Positions 41,343-52,559 of a stretch of 64,000 nt of DNA are shown one piece after another; position 1 is the first letter of the stretch; each line of letters begins with the position of its first letter. This DNA comes from Streptomyces sp. NBC_01485 (GTDB lineage: Bacteria > Actinomycetota > Actinomycetes > Streptomycetales > Streptomycetaceae): assembly GCF_036227125.1 (NCBI RefSeq), contig NZ_CP109435.1:5704001-5768000 (forward strand), read 5' to 3'. Below the pieces are notes generated by a model. It did not search any database. It was not told where the DNA came from and saw only the letters and a list, made by a program, of their open reading frames with translations. Position numbers and translations under genes: made by a program.

Positions 41343-44300
41343 TTGGCCGCCTCGCGCAACGCCTCGACCGCGAATACGAACAACGCTGCCAGCACCGCCC
41401 CGCTGCGCATCTCCTTTGCAAAGATCAAGGAGCCCCTCGAGGTTCCCAACCTTCTCGCGCTGCAGACCGAGAGTTTCGACTGGCTGCTCGGCAACGACGC
41501 CTGGAAGACTCGCGTCGAGGCTGCTCTGGACTCCGGTCAGGACGTCCCCACCAAGTCCGGTCTGGAGGAGATCTTCGAGGAGATCTCCCCGATCGAGGAC
41601 TTCTCCGGGTCGATGTCGCTGACCTTCCGCGACCACCGTTTCGAGCCGCCGAAGAACAGCATCGACGAGTGCAAGGACCGTGACTTCACCTTCGCGGCCC
41701 CGCTCTTCGTGACGGCCGAGTTCACGAACAACGAGACCGGCGAGATCAAGTCCCAGACGGTCTTCATGGGCGACTTCCCGCTCATGACGAACAAGGGCAC
41801 CTTCGTCATCAACGGCACCGAGCGTGTCGTCGTGTCGCAGCTGGTCCGTTCGCCGGGCGTCTACTTCGACTCCTCGATCGACAAGACGTCCGACAAGGAC
41901 ATCTTCTCCGCCAAGGTCATCCCCTCCCGGGGCGCCTGGCTGGAGCTCGAGATCGACAAGCGCGACATGGTCGGTGTCCGTATCGACCGCAAGCGCAAGC
42001 AGTCCGTCACCGTTCTCCTGAAGGCTCTCGGCTGGACGACCGAGCAGATCCTGGAGGAGTTCGGCGAGTACGAGTCCATGCGCGCCACCCTGGAGAAGGA
42101 CCACACCCAGGGTCAGGACGACGCGCTTCTGGACATCTACCGCAAGCTCCGTCCGGGCGAGCCCCCCACGCGTGAGGCCGCGCAGACGCTGCTCGAGAAC
42201 CTCTACTTCAACCCCAAGCGCTACGACCTCGCGAAGGTCGGCCGCTACAAGGTCAACAAGAAGCTGGGCGGCGAGGCTCCGCTCAACGCGGGCGTGCTGA
42301 CCGTCGAGGACGTCATCGCGACGATCAAGTACCTGGTCAAGCTGCACGCCGGCGAGACCGAGACGACCTCGGACAACGGCACGTCGATCGTCGTCGAGAC
42401 CGACGACATCGACCACTTCGGCAACCGTCGTCTGCGCAGCGTCGGCGAGCTCATCCAGAACCAGGTCCGTACGGGTCTGGCGCGTATGGAGCGCGTCGTC
42501 CGCGAGCGCATGACGACCCAGGACGTCGAGGCGATCACGCCGCAGACCCTGATCAACATCCGGCCGGTCGTCGCCTCCATCAAGGAGTTCTTCGGCACCA
42601 GCCAGCTGTCGCAGTTCATGGACCAGAACAACCCGCTGTCGGGTCTCACCCACAAGCGCCGCCTGTCGGCCCTTGGCCCGGGTGGTCTCTCCCGTGAGCG
42701 GGCCGGCTTCGAGGTCCGTGACGTGCACCCGTCCCACTACGGACGCATGTGCCCGATCGAGACGCCCGAAGGCCCGAACATCGGTCTGATCGGTTCGCTC
42801 GCCTCCTACGGCCGCGTCAACGCGTTCGGCTTCGTGGAGACGCCGTACCGCAAGGTCGCCGGCGACGTCGTCACCGACGAGGTCGACTACCTGACGGCCG
42901 ACGAGGAGGACCGCTACGTCATCGCGCAGGCCAACGCCCTGCTCAACGACGACATGCAGTTCACCGAGGCCCGCGTCCTGGTCCGCCGTCGTGGCGGCGA
43001 GGTCGACTACGTCCCCGGTGACGACGTGGACTACATGGACGTCTCGCCGCGCCAGATGGTGTCGGTCGCGACCGCCATGATCCCCTTCCTCGAGCACGAC
43101 GACGCCAACCGTGCCCTCATGGGCGCGAACATGATGCGTCAGGCCGTGCCGCTCATCAAGAGCGAGGCCCCGCTCGTCGGCACCGGCATGGAGTACCGCT
43201 CCGCCGTCGACGCCGGCGACGTGGTCAAGGCCGAGAAGGCGGGCGTGGTCCAGGAGGTCTCCGCGGACTACATCACCACCACCAACGACGACGGCACGTA
43301 CATCACGTACCGCCTGGCCAAGTTCGCCCGCTCCAACCAGGGCACCTCGGTCAACCAGAAGGTCATCGTCAACGAGGGCGACCGGATCATCGAGGGCCAG
43401 GTCCTGGCCGACGGTCCGGCCACCGAGAACGGCGAGATGGCCCTGGGCAAGAACCTGCTCGTGGCGTTCATGCCGTGGGAGGGTCACAACTACGAGGACG
43501 CGATCATCCTGTCGCAGCGCCTCGTACAGGACGACGTCCTCTCCTCGATCCACATCGAGGAGCACGAGGTCGACGCCCGTGACACCAAGCTCGGCCCCGA
43601 GGAGATCACCCGGGACATCCCGAACGTCTCCGAGGAGGTCCTCGCCGACCTCGACGAGCGCGGCATCATCCGCATCGGTGCCGAGGTCGTCGCCGGCGAC
43701 ATCCTCGTCGGCAAGGTCACGCCCAAGGGCGAGACCGAGCTGACGCCGGAGGAGCGCCTGCTGCGCGCGATCTTCGGTGAGAAGGCCCGTGAGGTCCGTG
43801 ACACCTCGCTGAAGGTGCCGCACGGCGAGATCGGCAAGGTCATCGGCGTCCGCGTCTTCGACCGTGAAGAGGGCGACGAGCTGCCGCCGGGCGTGAACCA
43901 GCTGGTCCGTGTCTACGTGGCGCAGAAGCGCAAGATCACGGACGGCGACAAGCTCGCCGGCCGGCACGGCAACAAGGGTGTCATCTCCAAGATCCTGCCC
44001 ATCGAGGACATGCCGTTCCTCGAGGACGGGACCCCGGTCGACATCATCCTCAACCCGCTCGGTGTGCCGTCCCGAATGAACCCGGGACAGGTGCTCGAGA
44101 TCCACCTCGGCTGGCTCGCCAGCCGCGGCTGGGACGTCTCCGGTCTCGCCGACGACTGGGCCAAGCGCCTGCAGGTCATCGGCGCCGACCAGGTCGCCCC
44201 GGGCACCAACGTCGCCACCCCGGTGTTCGACGGCGCCCGTGAGGACGAGCTCGCGGGTCTGCTGAACCACACCATCCCGAACCGCGACGGCGAGCGCATG

Positions 44301-44828
44301 GTGCTCCCGACCGGCAAGGCGCGGATGTTCGACGGCCGCAGCGGTGAGCCGTTCCCGGACCCGATCTCGGTCGGTTACATGTACATCCTGAAGCTGCACC
44401 ACCTGGTCGACGACAAGCTGCACGCCCGTTCGACCGGTCCGTACTCGATGATCACCCAGCAGCCGCTGGGTGGTAAGGCGCAGTTCGGCGGTCAGCGCTT
44501 CGGCGAGATGGAGGTGTGGGCGCTGGAGGCATACGGCGCCGCGTACGCCCTCCAGGAGCTCCTGACCATCAAGTCCGACGACGTCACCGGCCGCGTGAAG
44601 GTCTACGAGGCCATCGTCAAGGGCGAGAACATCCCCGAGCCCGGCATCCCCGAGTCCTTCAAGGTGCTCATCAAGGAGATGCAGTCTCTCTGCCTGAACG
44701 TGGAGGTGCTGTCCAGCGACGGTATGTCCATCGAGATGCGTGACACCGACGAGGACGTCTTCCGCGCGGCGGAGGAGCTCGGCATCGACCTGTCCCGGCG
44801 CGAGCCGAGCAGCGTCGAAGAGGTCTGA
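41343..44828 (+). CDS. rpoB: DNA-directed RNA polymerase subunit beta
   Basis: 1161 residues from TTG 41343, which has AAGGA eight bases upstream and gives the known streptomycete N-terminus (x)AASRNASTANTNNAASTAP; GTG 41313 adds ten unconserved residues. Hallmarks: KIKEPLEVPNLLALQTESFD, the rifampicin region FFGTSQLSQFMDQNNPLSGL followed by THKRRLSALGPGGL (wild-type at the common resistance positions), GMEYRSAVDAGD, and C-terminal YSMITQQPLGGKAQFGGQRF with GEMEVWALEAYGAA. It is the catalytic beta subunit. rpoC follows after 110 bases. Confidence 0.97.
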   Translation: MAASRNASTANTNNAASTAPLRISFAKIKEPLEVPNLLALQTESFDWLLGNDAWKTRVEAALDSGQDVPTKSGLEEIFEEISPIEDFSGSMSLTFRDHRFEPPKNSIDECKDRDFTFAAPLFVTAEFTNNETGEIKSQTVFMGDFPLMTNKGTFVINGTERVVVSQLVRSPGVYFDSSIDKTSDKDIFSAKVIPSRGAWLELEIDKRDMVGVRIDRKRKQSVTVLLKALGWTTEQILEEFGEYESMRATLEKDHTQGQDDALLDIYRKLRPGEPPTREAAQTLLENLYFNPKRYDLAKVGRYKVNKKLGGEAPLNAGVLTVEDVIATIKYLVKLHAGETETTSDNGTSIVVETDDIDHFGNRRLRSVGELIQNQVRTGLARMERVVRERMTTQDVEAITPQTLINIRPVVASIKEFFGTSQLSQFMDQNNPLSGLTHKRRLSALGPGGLSRERAGFEVRDVHPSHYGRMCPIETPEGPNIGLIGSLASYGRVNAFGFVETPYRKVAGDVVTDEVDYLTADEEDRYVIAQANALLNDDMQFTEARVLVRRRGGEVDYVPGDDVDYMDVSPRQMVSVATAMIPFLEHDDANRALMGANMMRQAVPLIKSEAPLVGTGMEYRSAVDAGDVVKAEKAGVVQEVSADYITTTNDDGTYITYRLAKFARSNQGTSVNQKVIVNEGDRIIEGQVLADGPATENGEMALGKNLLVAFMPWEGHNYEDAIILSQRLVQDDVLSSIHIEEHEVDARDTKLGPEEITRDIPNVSEEVLADLDERGIIRIGAEVVAGDILVGKVTPKGETELTPEERLLRAIFGEKAREVRDTSLKVPHGEIGKVIGVRVFDREEGDELPPGVNQLVRVYVAQKRKITDGDKLAGRHGNKGVISKILPIEDMPFLEDGTPVDIILNPLGVPSRMNPGQVLEIHLGWLASRGWDVSGLADDWAKRLQVIGADQVAPGTNVATPVFDGAREDELAGLLNHTIPNRDGERMVLPTGKARMFDGRSGEPFPDPISVGYMYILKLHHLVDDKLHARSTGPYSMITQQPLGGKAQFGGQRFGEMEVWALEAYGAAYALQELLTIKSDDVTGRVKVYEAIVKGENIPEPGIPESFKVLIKEMQSLCLNVEVLSSDGMSIEMRDTDEDVFRAAEELGIDLSRREPSSVEEV

Positions 44829-44938
44829 CGGGAGTCCGGTCCGGAGGTTCAGCGATGAAGATCCCTGAGTCTCCGGCCGGCCCCGGGACCCCCGTATCAG
44901 ACCCCAAGACTTACAACCCTGAGAGGGATTGACGCATA

Positions 44939-48838
<3,900 letters not shown>

Positions 48839-48871
48839 GCGGCGGGCGATCGCTTGATCGTCTGAACGCTT

Positions 48872-48912
48872 GAAGGGCGGTCACCCCGTTTCGTACGGGG
48901 TGACCGCCCTTC
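48872..48912 (+). terminator. Terminator after rpoC
   Basis: An 18-bp perfect stem: GAAGGGCGGTCACCCCGT (48872-48889), loop TTCGT, complement (48895-48912), then GGCGTTCC. It closes the rplJL-rpoBC unit. Confidence 0.9.
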
Positions 48913-48986
48913 GGCGTTCCTGGAGGCTCCCGGGCCTCAAGGCAGGGCGTTCAGGCGCTGTAGGGGCCGTCAGCGCCGTCCAGGCA

Positions 48987-49011
48987 CCTGCCCTGCCCTG
49001 CCCTGCCCTGC
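48987..49011. repeat. CCTGC pentanucleotide tandem repeat
   Basis: Five exact copies of CCTGC followed by degenerate CTGGCCCTGCCCGG, between the rpoC terminator and the end of the minus-strand membrane gene. It is a plain microsatellite in the convergent gap. Confidence 0.8.
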
Positions 49012-49032
49012 CTGGCCCTGCCCGGCCCCGGT

Positions 49033-50310
49033 CTACGGGATTCCCAGCTCGAAGATCACGTAGTGCGCGTACCACCCCGAGGCGATCGACGCCGTCGCGA
49101 AGAACACCGCAAGGCTCGGCCACTTCAGCCGGCTCAGCGCCGCCGCGGGGGCCAGCAGCAGGGGGAAGGCCGGGAGCAGGTAGCGGCCCGTGTTGCCGAA
49201 CATCTGCTGGGTGCCCAGCACGGTGAGCACGCTCGCCAGCGTGTACGCGACCAGCACCAGCGGCGGCTTCTTGCGCAGCATCAGCGCGATCAGGAAGGGC
49301 AGCGCCAGGACGAGCTGTACGGCCAGCAGGTCGGGGACCGTGAACGCGAACAGGTAGTCGTGCCGGCCGACCGCCGTGTTGCCCAGCACGTCGAGGGTGA
49401 AGGCGCCGAAGTCGAAGGAGTGTGCCCATCCCTCGCGCTGGAGCGTGAAGTACGCGGTGAGGTCGCCCATGCTGAGGCCGACCCAGGTGATGTAGGTGAG
49501 CAGGCCGAGCGGCGCGGCGATCATCGCGTACACGGGACCGGCGATCCCGTGCTCGCGCCTGCTGTCGCGCCGGGCGAGCGTCACGATGGCGGCCAGCCCG
49601 ACCGCGCCGATGAGCGCGGCGGACGTCGGCCGGTTGAGCCCGGCCAGGAAGGCGAGGAGCCCGGCCGCCACCCAGCGGCGCTTCATCACGCAGTGGCAGC
49701 ACCAGGCGGCGATGGCGACGAAGACCGACTCCGAGTAGACCGCCCACTCCACGCCCGCGCCGGGCGCCACCGCCCACAGCCCGGCCGCGATCGTGCCCGC
49801 CCGCACCCCGGCCAGCGTCGATATCACGGCGTAGATGCCGGCCGCGGCCACGAAGGAGGCCAGCACCGACACCAGGATCCCGGAGCCGTACAGGCCCAGT
49901 CCCGTGATCTCGGAGACGCCCCTGATCAGGCCCGGGTAGAGCGGGAAGAAGGCGACCGAGTCCTGCTTGACCGTGAACAGGCCGCCCGGGTCGAGCCGTT
50001 GCAGCGGCTTGGGGTCGTAGCCCTTCTCGGCGACCTGGAGGTACCACCAGCCGTCCCAGGTGGCGAGCACGTCCCACCAGTGGGCGCCGCCGCCGAAGCG
50101 CGGGTTCTTCTTCTGGTACTCGTCGGCCCACTCCAGGAGCCAGGCGAACACGGTCAGCCCGACGAGCTTCAGCGTGCCGTAGAGGAGCAGCGGGGCGAGG
50201 TACGGTCGTACACCGTCCGGCAGGGTGAGGCGGCGGAGCCTCGGGAGCCGTTCCTGTTGCCCGTCGGGCACGGCGGGGTCAGTCGCCGTGGCCTTGGAAG
50301 CCGTGCTCAT
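49033..50310 (-). CDS. PIG-V-like membrane mannosyltransferase
   Basis: 425 residues from ATG 50310 (AGGGGA eight bases upstream), with about ten hydrophobic helices. The first luminal loop holds DVLATWDGWWYLQVAEKGYD, the W-D-x-x-x-Y-x-x-A-x-x-G-Y pattern of the GPI mannosyltransferase PIG-V family, then VAFFPLYPGLIRG and ESVFVAIAAW, NRPTSAALIGAVGLA. Such enzymes (GT-C fold) take mannose from a polyprenyl-phosphate donor on the outer face of the membrane. A polyprenyl-phosphate glycosyltransferase-like gene lies divergently at 50395, which fits donor supply. The acceptor is unknown. Confidence 0.75.
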   Translation of the reverse strand: MSTASKATATDPAVPDGQQERLPRLRRLTLPDGVRPYLAPLLLYGTLKLVGLTVFAWLLEWADEYQKKNPRFGGGAHWWDVLATWDGWWYLQVAEKGYDPKPLQRLDPGGLFTVKQDSVAFFPLYPGLIRGVSEITGLGLYGSGILVSVLASFVAAAGIYAVISTLAGVRAGTIAAGLWAVAPGAGVEWAVYSESVFVAIAAWCCHCVMKRRWVAAGLLAFLAGLNRPTSAALIGAVGLAAIVTLARRDSRREHGIAGPVYAMIAAPLGLLTYITWVGLSMGDLTAYFTLQREGWAHSFDFGAFTLDVLGNTAVGRHDYLFAFTVPDLLAVQLVLALPFLIALMLRKKPPLVLVAYTLASVLTVLGTQQMFGNTGRYLLPAFPLLLAPAAALSRLKWPSLAVFFATASIASGWYAHYVIFELGIP

Positions 50311-50394
50311 GGCTGGGATCCCCTGGTCGTCAGAGTGTTGGTCATAAGATCGCAACAGAGTCGCACATGTGCGCCACAGCTTGGGGAAGGACGG

Positions 50395-51420
50395 GTGACC
50401 GACGTGCAACCGAACGCCACGGTGACGGGGACCGTCTTGTCGGTCGTCATACCCATGTACAACGAGGAAGAGGTCCTTCCCGCGCTGGTCAGCCGGTTGC
50501 GCCCGGTCCTCGAGGGCCTCGGCGCCGACTACGAGGTCGTCGCCGTGGACGACGGCAGCACCGACCGCACGGCCGAGCTGCTCGCCGCCTTCCGGCTCGG
50601 CTGGCCGCAGCTGCGCGTCATCGGCCTGCGCCGCAACTCCGGCCACCAGGCGGCGCTGACCGCGGGCCTCGACCGGGCGCTCGGCGCGTACGTCGTCAGC
50701 ATCGACGCCGACCTCCAGGACCCGCCCGAGAAGATCGCCGACATGCTCGCGCTGGCCCGCGCCGAGCACCTCGACATCGTCTACGGCATCCGGGCCGACC
50801 GGGCCAGCGACACCGGCTTCAAGCGGTGGACCGCGGGGCTGTACTACCGGCTCGTGCGCCGGCTCGCGGGGGAGTCCGTCCCGGCCCAGGCCGGCGACTT
50901 CCGGCTGCTGAGCCGGGCCGCCGTCGACGCCCTGCGGGCGCTGCCCGACCAGCAGCGCGTCTACCGGCTCCTCGTGCCCTGGCTGGGCTTCCCCAGCGGC
51001 GAGGTCACCTACGAGCGCGCGCCGCGGCCGGCGGGCCAGAGCAAGTACCCCCTGGGCCGGATGATCCGGCTGGCCGTCGACAGCGTCACCGGCTTCTCGG
51101 CGGCGCCGCTGCGCATCGCCACCTGGCTGGGCGGCTTCGCCTTCCTGGTCTGCCTGGGGCTGATGGGCTACACCCTGTTCGCCTACGTCCTGGGGCACAC
51201 CGTCCCCGGCTGGACGTCGCTGTTCATCGGCGTGCTGTTCATCGGCGCGGTGCAGTTGATCTGCGTGGGGCTGCTCGGCGAGTACGTGGGCCGCATCTAC
51301 ACGGCCGTACAGAACCGTCCGACGTACTTCGTCGGCCATGACACGGCGACGGACGCTTCCGGCGGGCCGGCGCCGGTCGGCGAGAGCCCTCTACCACAGC
51401 AGCTCGGGCGGCGCACGTAA
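50395..51420 (+). CDS. GT2 family glycosyltransferase, DPM1/GtrB-like, with two C-terminal membrane helices
   Basis: 341 residues from GTG 50395 (GGAAGG upstream; GTG 50404 possible). GT-A domain: SVVIPMYNEEEVLPALVSRL, EVVAVDDGSTDRTAELLAAF, LRRNSGHQAALTAGLDRALG, and the DXD-type metal site SIDADLQDPPEKIADM. QAGDFRLLSRAAVDALR and R-x-x-x-P-W-x-G are conserved in the polyprenyl-phosphate group. Two helices (FAFLVCLGLMGYTLFAYVLG and FIGVLFIGAVQLICVGLLGE) anchor it as in GtrB/DpgS-type enzymes. It likely makes polyprenyl-phosphate sugar on the inner face. Divergent from the PIG-V-like gene. Confidence 0.88.
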   Translation: MTDVQPNATVTGTVLSVVIPMYNEEEVLPALVSRLRPVLEGLGADYEVVAVDDGSTDRTAELLAAFRLGWPQLRVIGLRRNSGHQAALTAGLDRALGAYVVSIDADLQDPPEKIADMLALARAEHLDIVYGIRADRASDTGFKRWTAGLYYRLVRRLAGESVPAQAGDFRLLSRAAVDALRALPDQQRVYRLLVPWLGFPSGEVTYERAPRPAGQSKYPLGRMIRLAVDSVTGFSAAPLRIATWLGGFAFLVCLGLMGYTLFAYVLGHTVPGWTSLFIGVLFIGAVQLICVGLLGEYVGRIYTAVQNRPTYFVGHDTATDASGGPAPVGESPLPQQLGRRT

Positions 51421-51451
51421 CCCCTCTCGTGTCGGCCCCGCCGTCCTTGTT

Positions 51452-51480
51452 TTGACCGGAGAGATTGCGCTAGGTACGCT
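51452..51480 (+). promoter_or_regulatory. rpsL promoter, HrdB type
   Basis: TTGACC (51452-51457), exactly 17 bp, TACGCT (51475-51480), about 195 bases before the rpsL start. It is the best promoter in the gap after the glycosyltransferase. Confidence 0.7.
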
Positions 51481-51600
51481 CAGACCTTGTGCCTGGGGTG
51501 TGCCCTGGCCCTTGTGCGTGTCTGCAACCGCATACGGGCCGAAGCAGTGGCCACCGCGATCTGCGTCTCTTCCCGCCTCACGGCGGAAGTTCGCGGGATT

Positions 51601-51625
51601 CGACACACCCGACCGCGTGGGTCGG
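51601..51625 (+). promoter_or_regulatory. 25-base leader element of rpsL, repeated upstream of rpsJ
   Basis: CGACACACCC joined to GACCGCGTGGGTCGG. The inner CCGACC and GGTCGG can form a hairpin around GCGTG, and an alternative ACCC/GGGT pairing overlaps it. The identical 25 bases occur at 60844-60868 in the S10 operon leader. It ends 49 bases before the rpsL start codon. Confidence 0.7.
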
Positions 51626-51674
51626 CGATGTTCCAGGTTAGCTCCACCATCGGCACACAGAAACCGGAGAAGTA

Positions 51675-52046
51675 GTGCCTACGATCCAGCAGCTGGTCCG
51701 GAAGGGCCGGCAGGACAAGGTCGAGAAGAACAAGACGCCCGCACTCGAGGGTTCGCCCCAGCGTCGCGGCGTCTGCACGCGTGTGTTCACGACCACCCCG
51801 AAGAAGCCGAACTCGGCCCTGCGTAAGGTCGCGCGTGTGCGTCTGACCAGCGGGATCGAGGTCACTGCTTACATTCCGGGTGAGGGACACAACCTGCAGG
51901 AGCACTCCATCGTGCTCGTGCGTGGTGGCCGTGTGAAGGACCTGCCCGGTGTTCGCTACAAGATCATCCGCGGTTCCCTCGACACCCAGGGTGTCAAGAA
52001 CCGCAAGCAGGCCCGCAGCCGCTACGGCGCCAAGAAGGAGAAGTAA
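51675..52046 (+). CDS. rpsL: 30S ribosomal protein S12
   Basis: 123 residues from GTG 51675 (GGAGAAGTA upstream). MPTIQQLVRKGRQDKVEKNK, the decoding loop RVFTTTPKKPNSALRKVARV with Lys43, and VRGGRVKDLPGVRYK with Lys88; both positions are the streptomycin-sensitive wild type. C-terminal KKEK. It is the first gene of the rpsL-rpsG-fusA-tuf unit; rpsG follows after three bases. Confidence 0.97.
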   Translation: MPTIQQLVRKGRQDKVEKNKTPALEGSPQRRGVCTRVFTTTPKKPNSALRKVARVRLTSGIEVTAYIPGEGHNLQEHSIVLVRGGRVKDLPGVRYKIIRGSLDTQGVKNRKQARSRYGAKKEK

Positions 52047-52049
52047 ACA

Positions 52050-52520
52050 ATGCCTCGTAAGGGCCCTGCCCCGAAGCGCCCGGTCATCATCGACCCGGTC
52101 TACGGTTCTCCTCTTGTCACGTCGCTCATCAACAAGGTGCTGCTGAACGGCAAGCGCTCCACCGCCGAGCGCATCGTCTACGGCGCCATGGAGGGCCTGC
52201 GCGAGAAGACCGGCAACGACCCGGTCATCACGCTGAAGCGCGCTCTCGAGAACATCAAGCCGACCATCGAGGTCAAGTCCCGCCGTGTCGGTGGCGCGAC
52301 CTACCAGGTCCCGATCGAGGTCAAGCCCGGCCGCGCGAGCACCCTCGCTCTGCGCTGGCTCGTCGGCTACTCCCGCGCCCGTCGCGAGAAGACCATGACC
52401 GAGCGCCTGCTCAACGAGCTTCTCGACGCGTCCAACGGCCTCGGTGCCGCTGTGAAGAAGCGCGAGGACACCCACAAGATGGCCGAGTCCAACAAGGCCT
52501 TCGCGCACTACCGCTGGTAG
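52050..52520 (+). CDS. rpsG: 30S ribosomal protein S7
   Basis: 156 residues. MPRKGPAPKRPVIIDPVYGS, LLNGKRSTAERIVYGAMEGL, NIKPTIEVKSRRVGGATYQV and the C-terminal NKAFAHYRW match S7. It nucleates 30S head assembly by binding 16S rRNA and usually represses the str operon. ATG 52050, three bases after rpsL, with AAGAAGGAGAAG upstream; fusA follows after 39 bases. Confidence 0.97.
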   Translation: MPRKGPAPKRPVIIDPVYGSPLVTSLINKVLLNGKRSTAERIVYGAMEGLREKTGNDPVITLKRALENIKPTIEVKSRRVGGATYQVPIEVKPGRASTLALRWLVGYSRARREKTMTERLLNELLDASNGLGAAVKKREDTHKMAESNKAFAHYRW

Positions 52521-52559
52521 TCGCTCCCCACGACGAGACCGAGAGAAGACCGAAGCCTT

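Noticed and set aside
41214..44423. Very long open frame antisense to rpoB, and a similar one opposite rpoC (45272-48484)
   Set aside because: High third-position GC creates long antisense frames. The sense genes are certain, and the antisense products are His/Asp/Leu/Val-rich with no family features or ribosome-binding sites.
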